From the NCBI GenBank assembly GCA_028532765.1, contig JAQQAR010000062.1:1-64000 (forward strand): a DNA stretch of 64,000 nucleotides. The letters are read 5' to 3'. The notes beneath the pieces are model-generated. The model made no database searches. It was not told the DNA's origin and saw only the letters and a program-made list of their open reading frames with translations. This document shows, piece by piece, positions 50,775-60,231 of this stretch. The translations under genes and the position numbers were made by a program. The first letter of the stretch is position 1. Each line of letters begins with the position of its first letter. This stretch comes from Sphaerochaetaceae bacterium (GTDB taxonomy: Bacteria; Spirochaetota; Spirochaetia; Sphaerochaetales; Sphaerochaetaceae).

Positions 50775-52988
50775 TCAACCTACCGGGCCATTCAAGTATT
50801 TTTTTGCAGTAAGGGCTACCCCGTCTTTTCCAATCGGCTTCCCATCAATCTTCACCACACCAGACTCAGTATAGATCGGCATGGAGAAGAAGTGATCAGC
50901 CTTCACATATGAAAGTTTTTCCTCAACCGGAGAAAATCCCTCTGGGGTAAGCACACTTCCCACTTCAAACTGGGGTGCAAAGAGTACTTCACAGGTGGAG
51001 TGTTCCTCAGCATCGGGATCACTGGCTGCAAGCAGCATACCGTAGCTTTTCTCTCCACGGAAATTTGCCGGTTTGAGATTGCTTACCAGGACAATGTTCT
51101 GGTCCTGCAACTCCTCTTCCTTGTAATAAGGCACGATGGAACTGACAATAGTCCTTGGTTCCTCTTCCTGTACATCAAGGGTAAGTATATAGAGTTTATC
51201 ACCACGAGGGTGTCTCTCCACATTGGTAATCTTTGCGACCTTGAGAATCACTCGACTCGCAAACTGTTCAGCCAGGCTTACCTGGTCCTCTTTCTGATCC
51301 ATATCTTTCTCCAATTCTTTGGTTTTCTTCTGTTCTCGCTCTTCCTGGGAGCCGCTGAAACGAGTACGCAACTGTTCGATCAATGAATCCTCAAGCTTGG
51401 AAAAGAGCAGGGAAACTTCGCCAATACCCTGAATCCCTTCCCAGTTTCCGAGATCATTCCAGTTGGCCTTCTCTGCACCAAGGAAGGAAAGCATTTTCAG
51501 TGAGGTCTCCGGCATGAACGGCTGTACCATCACCGATAGGTCACGAATCAGATAAACGAGGGTCTTGAGCAGGCTCATCGCTTTCTCTGGTTGTTCCTTG
51601 CGCATCTTCCAAGGTTCGCCATCCTGGAATGCCTTATTTCCCAATGAGGAGAGGCTGATGATTTGCCTCAGTGCATCGCGCTCCTCAGCACGCTCCATGA
51701 ATGAATCGATTTTTTTCTCTCGTTCTACTATCTGGGCATGCAACTCAGTATCGACAGGTGCTGAGAAAAGAGTTCCATCCTCGTAGAACCGTTTCACAAA
51801 TGTCAGAGTCCGGTTGACCAGGTTGGAAAGGTTGCCGATGAGCTCCCCATTGACTTTCTCCTGGAAATCAGCCCAGGTGAAGGTAACATCACTTTTCTCC
51901 GGTCGGTTGTAGAACATGTAGAACCGCCACACATCAGCAGGGATTCCCGTATCCTGGACATCGTTCCCAAATATGCCAATCCCGAGGCTCTTGCTGAACT
52001 TTCCTCCCTCGTAATTGAGGTATTCAGTACTGCTCATATGATGGAGCATGGTCCAGTCCATTCCACTTGCCAGCTGGCAGGAGGGGAAGATAACAGTATG
52101 GAAGGGAATATTGTCCTTTCCTATAAACTGGAACAATTCAGTATTCTTTGGATCGAACCACCACTTCTTCCAATCCTTGGTAGCATTGGCTGATATGGAG
52201 ACATACCCGATGGGAGCATCAAACCAGACATAGAACACCTTGCCTTCATATCCCGGTTTGGGGACAGGAATCCCCCACTTCAGGTCGCGGGTAATACAGC
52301 GTTCTTTCAGACCATCGCGAATCCAGGACTTGGTCACCTGTATGGCATTATTTGCCCAGAAACCATCCTTACTGGTCTTCTCCATCCAAGCTTCCAGCAT
52401 AGGAAGAGCTTTTGGTAGGTTGATGTAGAGGTGTTTAGTCTTCTTGACGATCGGGGTGGTACCACAGACACCACAGTGAGGTTCGATCAAATCAATGGGA
52501 TCAAGCAGGGTCTGGCAACTGTCGCACTGGTCTCCTCTTGCACCCTCTGAATGGCAGTGGGGACAGGTTCCCTCAACAAAACGGTCTGCAAGGAATCGCT
52601 CGCACTTTGGGCAGTAGAGTTGCTCCAACTCATGCTCACTGACATACCCAGCCTTGTCCATCCGCTTGAAGATATCCTGGACAATTTCAGTCTGGGCCTC
52701 TGTACTTGTCCTTCCGAAATAATCAAAATCAATATTGAACCACGCATAGATGTCACGGTGTATGGCATGATAGTGGTCACACAACTCCCTCGGGCTCACA
52801 CCCTCCTTGAGAGCACGTGTCTCAGTTGCCGTACCATATTCATCAGTACCACATATATAGAGTGTCTCATACCCTTTCAATCGACAGAAACGGGCAAAAA
52901 CATCAGCACTCAGGACCTGGGTAAGGTTACCTAAATGCGGAATATTGTTCACATACGGGAGCGCAGAAGTTACTAGTCTCTTTTTCAT
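50775..52988 (-). CDS. metG: Methionyl-tRNA synthetase with C-terminal tRNA-binding domain
   Basis: Class I aminoacyl-tRNA synthetase of 737 aa. ATP site PYVNNIPHLGN (HIGH-like, about 12-22) and KMSKS-like KFSKS (about 335). The zinc insert has four C-x2-C knuckles (CPKC, CPHC, CDSC, CGVC, about 120-170), the two-zinc type. The last 110 residues (from about 630) are an EMAP/Trbp111-like tRNA-binding and dimerisation domain. ATG 52988 has no ribosome-binding site; the predicted transcription start falls within 2 nt of it, so the mRNA may be leaderless. Confidence 0.96.
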   Translation of the reverse strand: MKKRLVTSALPYVNNIPHLGNLTQVLSADVFARFCRLKGYETLYICGTDEYGTATETRALKEGVSPRELCDHYHAIHRDIYAWFNIDFDYFGRTSTEAQTEIVQDIFKRMDKAGYVSEHELEQLYCPKCERFLADRFVEGTCPHCHSEGARGDQCDSCQTLLDPIDLIEPHCGVCGTTPIVKKTKHLYINLPKALPMLEAWMEKTSKDGFWANNAIQVTKSWIRDGLKERCITRDLKWGIPVPKPGYEGKVFYVWFDAPIGYVSISANATKDWKKWWFDPKNTELFQFIGKDNIPFHTVIFPSCQLASGMDWTMLHHMSSTEYLNYEGGKFSKSLGIGIFGNDVQDTGIPADVWRFYMFYNRPEKSDVTFTWADFQEKVNGELIGNLSNLVNRTLTFVKRFYEDGTLFSAPVDTELHAQIVEREKKIDSFMERAEERDALRQIISLSSLGNKAFQDGEPWKMRKEQPEKAMSLLKTLVYLIRDLSVMVQPFMPETSLKMLSFLGAEKANWNDLGNWEGIQGIGEVSLLFSKLEDSLIEQLRTRFSGSQEEREQKKTKELEKDMDQKEDQVSLAEQFASRVILKVAKITNVERHPRGDKLYILTLDVQEEEPRTIVSSIVPYYKEEELQDQNIVLVSNLKPANFRGEKSYGMLLAASDPDAEEHSTCEVLFAPQFEVGSVLTPEGFSPVEEKLSYVKADHFFSMPIYTESGVVKIDGKPIGKDGVALTAKKYLNGPVG

Positions 52989-52995
52989 AAGGGAT

Positions 52996-53024
52996 ATAAT
53001 AGAACGCACCGAATTTTATTTCAA
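52996..53024 (-). promoter_or_regulatory. metG promoter, predicted leaderless
   Basis: On the minus strand, TTGAAA (53024-53019), 17-nt spacer and TATTAT (53001-52996). Transcription would begin about 7 nt later, at or next to the ATG at 52988. Confidence 0.6.
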
Positions 53025-53058
53025 TGCTAAACGAATCAATGTTGGCGTTATTACATCC

Positions 53059-53087
53059 TTGACGAGTCCCCGAGAGCTAAGTACATT
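53059..53087 (+). promoter_or_regulatory. hflK promoter
   Basis: TTGACG (53059-53064), 17-nt spacer, TACATT (53082-53087). The start point near 53094 coincides with a palindrome. Confidence 0.6.
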
Positions 53088-53093
53088 GAAAGA

Positions 53094-53108
53094 GTACCAT
53101 ATTGGTAC
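53094..53108. repeat. Palindrome at the hflK transcription start
   Basis: GTACCA-TAT-TGGTAC, a perfect 6-3-6 palindrome at the predicted +1, suggesting an operator. Confidence 0.35.
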
Positions 53109-53122
53109 AAAGAGGAGTTATC

Positions 53123-54106
53123 ATGGATACCATGCAGCAACCACCGAGGCCTGCGCGCAAAGTAAAGAACATCAGCCCCAAGCTGGTAATCTGGATTATT
53201 GTCGCCGTCGTCCTCATCATGCTGGTTCTTAGCAGTTTCTTTGTTGTCGACCAAACCGAACAAGCGGTTGTCCTGCGCTTAGGAAAATACAACCGAACAG
53301 TAGGCCCTGGATTGCAGACCAAGATCCCACTAGGAATCGAGACCAGTTACAATGTCCCAACTCAAGTCGTTCAGACGATGACATTTGGATATCGCTCAAA
53401 CAGTTCTACTTCCCCACTATTTGGAAACAGCGACTACACCACTGAATCACTCATGCTGACGGGTGACCTGAACATCATCGATGTACAGTGGATCATTCAA
53501 TACAAAATTGAAAACCCTGTGAACTGGATGTTCAAGGTTGAGTCCAGGGAAACAACACTGCGAGATATCAGCCAGAGTGTCATGAACAAGCTGGTGGGAG
53601 ATCTTCCCATCCTCTCTGTCATGACCAGTGAACGTACCCGAATCGAGATCGAAGCACAGAACAATATGCAGAAAATCTTTGATGCCTATGAATTGGGAGT
53701 CCGTGTTGTTACCGTCAAGCTACAGAACATCGTACCACCGGTCGGAGAAGTCCAGGATGCTTTTGAGGATGTCAACAAGGCAATCCAGGATATGAACCGC
53801 TTGATCAACGAAGGAAAACAGAACTACAACAAGGTTATTCCTTCAGCCCGAGGTGAGGCAAACAAGCTCATCCAGCAAGCACAAGGATATGCAGCTGAAC
53901 GTGTCAACCAAGCCGAAGGTGACGTGGCACGATTCAACAGCGTCCGAGAGGTCTATGAACAGTCACAGACCATTACTCGAACTCGATTGTACATTGAGAC
54001 AATGGAGGCAGTCATCAATCCCACCGAAAGTGGATCGGTTACTCTGGTCGACAAGAACCTGAGCAACTTCCTTCCGGTGCAGATGATTGAAGGGGGTACA
54101 AAATGA
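53123..54106 (+). CDS. hflK: HflK, SPFH/prohibitin-family membrane protein
   Basis: Membrane-anchored SPFH protein of 327 aa that, with HflC, forms a cage around the FtsH protease. One helix near the N-terminus (about 21-45) is followed by FFVVDQTEQAVVLRLGKYNR, the start of the SPFH domain, then a long helical region (EVQDAFEDVNKAIQDMNRLI..., AARGEANKLIQQAQGYAAERV). ATG 53123 has AGAGGAG upstream. The stop overlaps hflC by 4 nt. Confidence 0.93.
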   Translation: MDTMQQPPRPARKVKNISPKLVIWIIVAVVLIMLVLSSFFVVDQTEQAVVLRLGKYNRTVGPGLQTKIPLGIETSYNVPTQVVQTMTFGYRSNSSTSPLFGNSDYTTESLMLTGDLNIIDVQWIIQYKIENPVNWMFKVESRETTLRDISQSVMNKLVGDLPILSVMTSERTRIEIEAQNNMQKIFDAYELGVRVVTVKLQNIVPPVGEVQDAFEDVNKAIQDMNRLINEGKQNYNKVIPSARGEANKLIQQAQGYAAERVNQAEGDVARFNSVREVYEQSQTITRTRLYIETMEAVINPTESGSVTLVDKNLSNFLPVQMIEGGTK

Positions 54107-55104
54107 GTACAAACACCAATAAGAAACTAGTTACCACCCTGGTAGTCCTCGTTGTCTTCATTGCCATCTTCATCTTGCTTGGACCTTTCTACATCCTCTC
54201 AGAAGGCCAACAGTCGGTAATCACCCGATTCGGCAAGATTGTCGATACAGCACAGACAGCTGGACTTAAGTTCAAGATGCCGCTGGTAGACAACGTAGTA
54301 ATTTATCCCAAGAAAATACTCTCATGGGATGGGGCTGCGCAGAGGATCCCAACCAAGGAAAACCAGTTCATCTGGGTTGATACCACAGCCAGATGGAGAA
54401 TTGCAGATCCAGCCAAGTACTATGAAACGGTCAATACCCTCAACAATGGTATCTTCAGGCTGAACGATGTCCTTGATTCTTCGATTCGAACCATCATCAG
54501 TGAGAACTATCTTAATGAGGCGGTAAGAAACAGCAATGAGATCAATGTCATCGAGGTTGAAGAGCAGGTACAAAATGTAGAGAGTGTCGAAGATGCCGAG
54601 AGACTGCGGAACCTTACGGCAACCGTTGCCAAGCAGGAGACGATCAGTATCGGTCGTGATGGCTTGAGCAATATGATGTTTGATCAGGCAAAACAGTTTA
54701 CCGATGAATTCGGCATTGAACTGATTGACATCGTCATCCGCCAGATCCGCTACAGTGACGATCTCACTGAGAGCGTATATCAGAGGATGATCAAGGAACG
54801 TAACCAGATTGCTGAGGCGTATCGCTCCTACGGTCGTGGACAACTCGCACAGTGGCAAGGAAAGACTGAGGGAGAAGAGAAACAGATTCTCTCAGAAGCC
54901 TATGCCGAGAGTGAGAAGATCAAGGGTATTGCTGATGCTGAGGCTGCAAAGGTCTATGCAGAATCCTACGAAGTAGATCCCGAGTTCTTTGAATTATGGA
55001 GAACCTTGGAGTCATACCGCAAGACAGTGCCTGGTCTGGACAAGATCCTCAGCACTGACATGCAGTACTTTGACATGATTTATGGTAGAGATGCCCAAGA
55101 GTAA
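54103..55104 (+). CDS. hflC: HflC, SPFH/prohibitin-family membrane protein
   Basis: Partner of HflK, 333 aa. One N-terminal helix (about 8-30), SPFH domain from YILSEGQQSVITRFGKI, and a helical C-terminal region with YGRGQLAQWQGKTEGEEKQILSEAYAES split over about 245-275 and LDKILSTDMQYFD at the end. Its start overlaps hflK (ATGA). The pair modulates membrane proteolysis by FtsH; ftsH itself is not in view. Confidence 0.94.
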   Translation: MSTNTNKKLVTTLVVLVVFIAIFILLGPFYILSEGQQSVITRFGKIVDTAQTAGLKFKMPLVDNVVIYPKKILSWDGAAQRIPTKENQFIWVDTTARWRIADPAKYYETVNTLNNGIFRLNDVLDSSIRTIISENYLNEAVRNSNEINVIEVEEQVQNVESVEDAERLRNLTATVAKQETISIGRDGLSNMMFDQAKQFTDEFGIELIDIVIRQIRYSDDLTESVYQRMIKERNQIAEAYRSYGRGQLAQWQGKTEGEEKQILSEAYAESEKIKGIADAEAAKVYAESYEVDPEFFELWRTLESYRKTVPGLDKILSTDMQYFDMIYGRDAQE

Positions 55105-55125
55105 ATTGGCTACTGGCATTTAACA

Positions 55126-55158
55126 GGAGGAAGGGATTTGTTCCCTTCCTCTTTTTTT
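55126..55158 (+). terminator. Strong terminator after hflKC
   Basis: A perfect 10-bp stem (55127-55136 with 55142-55151), loop TTTGT, then seven T. Confidence 0.92.
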
Positions 55159-55180
55159 GCCTTCCTGCTACACTCCTCGC

Positions 55181-55861
55181 ATGAGAGAGAAAAGCCTAAC
55201 CATCTTTGACTTTGACGGTACACTCTACCCGATCAACACCTATGACAGTGAACAGCTGCTGATTCTTTCTGCGGCGAAGGAGAGAGGGGCCCTGTTCAAG
55301 AAACGGGGTAAGCACTTCATCAAACAAGACCAGAAGGGAGTGTTTGACGATACATCTTTCCACCAACGCTATGAAAAGCTGGTTAAGCGAGCAACCTCAG
55401 CCATGATCCATGAAGTAGCAGACATCCTTCTCTCTTCCATTGGCAAGAGGGAAAAAGATGCTCTTCTCAGACTTTCCCACATCAGTGACCTGGGTATTCT
55501 TACCTGCGGTACGGAAAATATTGCAAGGGCCTTTCTCCAGAAGCTCGGAGTTGAAGACTCGTTCTCGTTCATCCGTGGGAAAAGACTCGTCAGAAACGAA
55601 GAAGGCAACTTCCACTTGTTGGTCGATATTGCAGGCCCGGGCGACAAAGCTCTGGCAGTAGACTCACTCAGAGCAGACTATCAGACCATTATCGCCATCG
55701 GTGATGGCCCCACCGATATACCCATGCTTGAGGCAGCAGACCATGGGATGATTGTTGCCTGGAACAGACAGAACCGGCAGTACCCCTATGACACCTTCCC
55801 TTCCCTGGAGTCTGCAGTATTGCACTCCATCGATTACTTGGAAAGCAATATACGGGCCTGA
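55181..55861 (+). CDS. HAD-superfamily hydrolase (phosphatase)
   Basis: Cytosolic phosphatase-like protein of 226 aa. Nucleophile motif FDFDGTLYP (Asp about 9, 11), a threonine motif in GILTCGTEN, and the metal motif IGDGPTDIPML (about 175-185). It may be a phosphoserine-phosphatase-like enzyme. No ribosome-binding site precedes ATG 55181. A TACACT at 55169-55174 would place transcription start on the ATG itself, so it may be leaderless. Its 3' end overlaps the convergent ABC permease gene by 28 nt. Confidence 0.8.
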   Translation: MREKSLTIFDFDGTLYPINTYDSEQLLILSAAKERGALFKKRGKHFIKQDQKGVFDDTSFHQRYEKLVKRATSAMIHEVADILLSSIGKREKDALLRLSHISDLGILTCGTENIARAFLQKLGVEDSFSFIRGKRLVRNEEGNFHLLVDIAGPGDKALAVDSLRADYQTIIAIGDGPTDIPMLEAADHGMIVAWNRQNRQYPYDTFPSLESAVLHSIDYLESNIRA

Positions 55862-57480
55862 TTTAGTGCCAAACGATAGGAAAGGGAAAATCCAAGGCCG
55901 GTCAAACCAAACAACAGCAACACGGAAAGCACCATACTCAGACCGATAAGCATTGGCAACAACAATACCAAGGCAAAGAGTGCCAAGGATATGAAAGCTG
56001 CAAGCATACCGAAGAGCCCATTCAGGTTGCTTTTCATTGCCTGCTGGCTTACCTTCCAGTCGAGCCTTGGATGATGGTAATCGATTGCAAGTTGTAGGCA
56101 TGCAATCATGCCAATGCAAAGCAATGACAAAGGAATCATCCAAAGGATGTGCGCAAGAGGCAGGGAGAGCAGCAAGAGAGCCGCCGTCAGATAGAGTGTG
56201 TGGGGAATGAATACAAGCACCAGATGGAACAACAGCTTCGCTTGAACATACGTACCAGCACCAAGAGGATACTGCTTATCGAGGCCAAAACGCTTTCCCT
56301 GCCGGGAAACACTGGTTGAACTGATCATGCTGAGATTGGCGAACAAGAGCAACAATAAATACACCAGTTGAAGGAATACTCCGGTCTCAATAAGCTGGGA
56401 AGCAACTTCAGCAAGTTCATCCAGAATCCCCATGAAACTGTAGAGCACGAGAAGTAAAACAGGAATACCTAATTCACCCACTATTTCAAACACAAACATA
56501 CTCTCAGAACGGATAATGAGCAATTCACGTTTCATCAGCGCTCGCTGGGGACTTGCAGAGCGCAAGGTATGCTTGACTTTTCTTGTCCTTGCCCTTGATT
56601 GATTGCTGAGTACATAGGAGAGATTTGCAGCATAGGTATTTCCTACCAACAAAACCAAGCCAATAAAGAGAAGCACTCCTGAGGCAAGGAAAATAAGCTG
56701 ACTTACAAGGGAGGTAACCACCTGTGCCTGCATACGGAAAAAGGGAAACAGACCCAAGATTTTCTCAATGATTGGAGCATATACCTGCAACATCGCTTCA
56801 TAATTGAACGAAAGCAACGAGTCGTTATCGGTCATATTTCTGGTAAGCGAGACCGTCAACATGAGGATCAACAGCACCAAGGAAATTGCACTTACCAACT
56901 CCTCTGCCATTTTATGGTTCTTTCCCTTGGTAAGCCTGACCAGCACCATGGAAATTACTACAGAAAACGAGAGGGCAAACAGTGGCCCAATCAAGAGAAA
57001 GAGCAATCCGCCAAGAAGGTAGACAAGAGAGAAGCCTTCAATCCAGAGGCCAACAATAAGGGAAGGAAACGTAACAAACCAATACATGGGAGCTTGCAGA
57101 AAATAAGCAATCAGCAGTCTGCTTGCTCCCAACTCAGTGTGACGTACTACCAATGAACCAACCAATAAAATATCCTTTGCTCCGTAAAGCAGGCTGGTAC
57201 CACTGGCCAGACTATAGAATAATTGGAAGGCAAACCCTAACAGAGCGGCAAAGACAAGGCCAAGATAGGGATAGCCCAAGAGCAGGCCAAGGGTTTGATA
57301 GCTGTAATAGTTAACTCCCAAAATGGCACCAAGATAGATAAATACCAGGACTATCAAGAAACTGGCCAGTATACTCACGATACGGGAACGGGAGGCACTG
57401 ATCCGCTCAAAGAAATCCTTGAGCGGTTTGGTTCCCGAGAAGAAGGCACGAACCAGCAGCAAAACTACGCGCATGTTCAT
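55834..57480 (-). CDS. ABC exporter permease
   Basis: Membrane protein of 548 aa with about 12 hydrophobic helices, the permease of the exporter whose ATPase is encoded 4 nt upstream. The N-terminus has an amphipathic stretch (FFSGTKPLKDFFERI) before the first helix at about 35. A charged loop near residues 295-325 is probably cytoplasmic. No substrate-binding protein or extra domain is present, so export, not import, is expected. Substrate unknown. Confidence 0.78.
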   Translation of the reverse strand: MNMRVVLLLVRAFFSGTKPLKDFFERISASRSRIVSILASFLIVLVFIYLGAILGVNYYSYQTLGLLLGYPYLGLVFAALLGFAFQLFYSLASGTSLLYGAKDILLVGSLVVRHTELGASRLLIAYFLQAPMYWFVTFPSLIVGLWIEGFSLVYLLGGLLFLLIGPLFALSFSVVISMVLVRLTKGKNHKMAEELVSAISLVLLILMLTVSLTRNMTDNDSLLSFNYEAMLQVYAPIIEKILGLFPFFRMQAQVVTSLVSQLIFLASGVLLFIGLVLLVGNTYAANLSYVLSNQSRARTRKVKHTLRSASPQRALMKRELLIIRSESMFVFEIVGELGIPVLLLVLYSFMGILDELAEVASQLIETGVFLQLVYLLLLLFANLSMISSTSVSRQGKRFGLDKQYPLGAGTYVQAKLLFHLVLVFIPHTLYLTAALLLLSLPLAHILWMIPLSLLCIGMIACLQLAIDYHHPRLDWKVSQQAMKSNLNGLFGMLAAFISLALFALVLLLPMLIGLSMVLSVLLLFGLTGLGFSLSYRLALNQARILLSK

Positions 57481-57484
57481 GGCC

Positions 57485-58219
57485 CTACTCTCCGCTCTCG
57501 GTCAATTCTAGGAACAGTGCTTCCAATGATGCATCAAGCTCCATCTCACGTGATTGCAGATCCTTGAAGGTTCCGTTGTACAACAACCTTCCCTCCTTGA
57601 TGATCCCTAGGCTACTACAAAGTTGCTGGGCAACTTCCAATACATGGGTGGAAAAGAATACCGTATTCCCTGATTCAGCAAACTCACCCAGGAGCGTTTT
57701 AAGGATGAAGGCTGCTTTTGGATCCAATCCAACCATGGGTTCATCCAAGATAAGCAACTTAGGTGAAGGCAACAGGGCTGATATGATAGAAAGCTTCTGT
57801 TTCATCCCATGGCTATAGGAAGAGATTTCATCCTTCAAAGCATGCGAGAGCAACAAACGCTCCCCAAGCTCATCAATCCGTTGCTTACGTTCTGCACTGC
57901 CAACCCCATAGAGATCTGCAATGAAGAAGAGATGCTCATACCCACTCATTCTCTCATAAAAAAGCGGTTCATCAGGTACATATCCGATCAATCGCTTGTA
58001 GCTGAGAGGATCAGAATGAAGGGAGTATCCCATAAAACTGATGGATCCGGAGTCTGGTTTGAGCAAACCAGTAAGCATCTTGATGGTGGTGCTTTTCCCA
58101 GCCCCGTTGGGACCAAGGAATCCGAATATCTGTCCAGGTGCAATGGAGAGATTCAGTGTATCGACTGCATTCCTTGGTTGATTACCATATCGCTTGGTTA
58201 GTTGATCACATATCAGCAT
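57485..58219 (-). CDS. ABC exporter ATP-binding protein
   Basis: ABC ATPase of 244 aa. Walker A GPNGAGKST (about 37-45), Q-loop region, signature SHGMKQKL (about 135-142; the LSGG core reads SHGM), Walker B LLILDEPMVGLD (about 155-166) and H-loop FFSTHVLE. The SHGM variant is common in ABC-2/bacitracin-type exporters. GGAGGT lies 6 nt before ATG 58219. Confidence 0.9.
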   Translation of the reverse strand: MLICDQLTKRYGNQPRNAVDTLNLSIAPGQIFGFLGPNGAGKSTTIKMLTGLLKPDSGSISFMGYSLHSDPLSYKRLIGYVPDEPLFYERMSGYEHLFFIADLYGVGSAERKQRIDELGERLLLSHALKDEISSYSHGMKQKLSIISALLPSPKLLILDEPMVGLDPKAAFILKTLLGEFAESGNTVFFSTHVLEVAQQLCSSLGIIKEGRLLYNGTFKDLQSREMELDASLEALFLELTESGE

Positions 58220-58236
58220 TTGTCTACCTCCACTGC

Positions 58237-58265
58237 AGTATAGAGTGGAAAATATGATTTGGCAA
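58237..58265 (-). promoter_or_regulatory. ABC exporter promoter
   Basis: On the minus strand, TTGCCA (58265-58260), 17-nt spacer and TATACT (58242-58237). It shares a 231-nt AT-rich divergent region with argG. Confidence 0.65.
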
Positions 58266-58296
58266 TAACTATTTCGAATATTTTCGAATTAGTATT

Positions 58297-58314
58297 GATG
58301 AATATTAATGCAGT
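58297..58314. promoter_or_regulatory. ARG-box-like site 1
   Basis: GATGAATATTAATGCAGT matches 13 of 18 positions of the Bacillus ARG box CATGAATAAAAATKCAAK, with the core ATGAATA and ATGCA exact. It lies upstream of argG, in the region shared with the ABC exporter promoter. Confidence 0.5.
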
Positions 58315-58359
58315 ATATTTCTGGATATATTCGATTTTAATTGCATATATAACGATATT

Positions 58360-58377
58360 GACGAATATTTATGCATA
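58360..58377. promoter_or_regulatory. ARG-box-like site 2
   Basis: GACGAATATTTATGCATA repeats the same core (GAATATTxATGCA) 63 nt from site 1, about six helical turns away, just before the argG promoter. Paired boxes are the usual ArgR arrangement. Confidence 0.5.
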
Positions 58378-58383
58378 AACCTC

Positions 58384-58412
58384 TTGTCATTCTACACAAG
58401 AATTACTACACT
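58384..58412 (+). promoter_or_regulatory. Candidate argG promoter
   Basis: TTGTCA (58384-58389), 17-nt spacer, TACACT (58407-58412), downstream of the two ARG-box-like sites. Confidence 0.5.
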
Positions 58413-58449
58413 GACGGCAGAATACAATACCGAACAGGGAGATACGAAT

Positions 58450-59667
58450 ATGGACAAGGAAAAAATCATTCTGGCATACAGCGGAGGACTTGATACCTCG
58501 GTAATCCTGAAATGGCTTGCCAATAAAGGGTTTGATGTTATCGCCTATGTGGCAAATGTCGGACAGAACGAGGATTTTGCAGCTATTGAAAAGAAGGCTT
58601 TGGCTACTGGTGCTTCTAAAGTATACGTGGAGGACCTCAGAGAGGAATTGGTCACTGACTACATCTTCCCTGCCCTCCAGGCAAATACAATCTATGAAGG
58701 TACCTATATGCTGGGAACCTCCCTGGCCCGTCCGATCATCGCAAAACGCCAGATTGAAATTGCCCGCAAGGAAGGAACCGTCTATGTTTCCCATGGCGCC
58801 ACAGGCAAGGGAAATGACCAGGTCCGCTTTGAGTTCGGTTACTATATGCATATGCCTGAAGTTAAGATCATCAGTCCATGGAAAGACCCAGAATGGCTTA
58901 GTCAGTTCGAGGGAAGAAGCGATATGATCGCCTACGCAAAGAAGTATGATATCCCAGTCAAGGCATCCACCAAGAAGCCATACAGCGAAGACGAGAATCT
59001 CATCCACATAAGCCATGAGGCCGGTATCCTGGAGGATCCTTCACTTCGCGCTGATGATGATGTGTACAGCCTTACCCTAAGCCCGAAGGAAGCCAAGGAT
59101 GAGGAAACACTGCTCACCTTCACCTTCGAGGATGGCATCCCTGTCTCTGTGAAGAACGAGAACGACCAAACGGTAGTCACTGATCCGTTGCAGATGATTC
59201 TCTATCTCAACAAGATGGGACATGACAACGCAATCGGCCGTGTGGATATGGTTGAAAACCGCTATATCGGAATCAAGAGTCGCGGTGTTTATGAGACCCC
59301 GGGTTGTGAAATCCTTTGGAAGGCTCACCATAATCTTGAGGGCATTACCATGGACAAGGAAGCAATGCATTTGAGGGACAGCCTCATGCCCAAGTATTCT
59401 GAATTGATCTACAATGGTTACTGGGGTGCTCCTGAGTTTGAGATGCTTCGCTCTGCCTTCACCGTAAGCCAGAAACATGTTACTGGTACCAGCAAGGTTG
59501 TACTGTACAAGGGTAATGTCATCTTCGCTGGCGTGGAAAGCCCCTTCTCCCTCTACGACGAGGAGATGGGAAGCATGGACAAGGCTGGAGGGTATGAGCC
59601 AGTTGATTGCAAGGGATTCATCAATATCAATGCAATCCGCTTGATCGCCAGTTCCAAACGCGGTTAA
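58450..59667 (+). CDS. argG: Argininosuccinate synthase
   Basis: ATP-dependent enzyme of 405 aa joining citrulline and aspartate in arginine synthesis. P-loop AYSGGLDTS (about 9-17), the [15 protein letters not shown] citrulline/aspartate site (about 115-129) and ISPWKDPEW are intact. AGGGAG precedes ATG 58450. Other arginine genes are not nearby, so argG is a solo unit with its own regulation. Confidence 0.97.
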   Translation: MDKEKIILAYSGGLDTSVILKWLANKGFDVIAYVANVGQNEDFAAIEKKALATGASKVYVEDLREELVTDYIFPALQANTIYEGTYMLGTSLARPIIAKRQIEIARKEGTVYVSHGATGKGNDQVRFEFGYYMHMPEVKIISPWKDPEWLSQFEGRSDMIAYAKKYDIPVKASTKKPYSEDENLIHISHEAGILEDPSLRADDDVYSLTLSPKEAKDEETLLTFTFEDGIPVSVKNENDQTVVTDPLQMILYLNKMGHDNAIGRVDMVENRYIGIKSRGVYETPGCEILWKAHHNLEGITMDKEAMHLRDSLMPKYSELIYNGYWGAPEFEMLRSAFTVSQKHVTGTSKVVLYKGNVIFAGVESPFSLYDEEMGSMDKAGGYEPVDCKGFININAIRLIASSKRG

Positions 59668-59680
59668 GCTGTTAGTCACT

Positions 59681-59712
59681 ACCGCCTTCAAAGACTGAGG
59701 GCGGTATTTTAT
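59681..59712 (+). terminator. Terminator after argG
   Basis: A 10-bp stem with one G.T pair (59681-59690 with 59696-59705) followed by ATTTTAT. Confidence 0.8.
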
Positions 59713-59757
59713 CTACAGAGAAACGTATGCTATAGTGGTGGTTGGAGATTGAGTACT

Positions 59758-60231
59758 ATGGATGCGAGAACGTATTTACAATTGGCGATAGACGAAGCAC
59801 GAAAGACCATGAACAACGATGAAGGAGGTCCTTTTGGTGCTGTGATTGTGGACACGACTGATGGTTCTCTCTATGTTGCCTCAAATAGTGTGTTGGCAAC
59901 CCATGACCCAACTTCTCATGCAGAAATAAATGCCATCCGTGAAGCGTGCAGGAAGAAAGGGACCCATGACCTTTCTGGTTGCATACTCTACACCACCTGT
60001 TATCCTTGTCCGATGTGTCTCTCTGCAAGCATCTGGGCAAACATCAAGGAGGTGTACTACGGGTGCACACCTGAGGACGCCGAGGCAATTGGATTTCGGG
60101 ATGATTACATCTATCGGTACATACAGGAGGGATGCAAGGACCAGGAAGTACTCAACCTTACCCAAGCAGAGAGAGAGATGTGCCTGGATCTCTTTGGCGA
60201 ATATGCAGAAAATGAATCCCAGAGGTACTGA
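59758..60231 (+). CDS. guaD: Guanine deaminase-like nucleoside/base deaminase
   Basis: Zinc cytidine-deaminase-fold enzyme of 157 aa. Active site HAEINAIREA (His, Glu about 53-55) and CYPCPMCLSA (two zinc Cys, about 82-88). The C-terminal GFRDDYIYRYI segment resembles Bacillus GuaD rather than tRNA deaminase TadA, so guanine to xanthine is the likely reaction. ATG 59758 is chosen over TTG 59749; GGAG is 11 nt upstream. It ends directly before the convergent ArsR gene. Confidence 0.82.
   Translation: MDARTYLQLAIDEARKTMNNDEGGPFGAVIVDTTDGSLYVASNSVLATHDPTSHAEINAIREACRKKGTHDLSGCILYTTCYPCPMCLSASIWANIKEVYYGCTPEDAEAIGFRDDYIYRYIQEGCKDQEVLNLTQAEREMCLDLFGEYAENESQRY

Noticed and set aside
58271..58289. 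TTCGAA direct repeats as a third regulatory site near argG
   Set aside because: They do not fit the ARG-box core and may be chance in AT-rich DNA.
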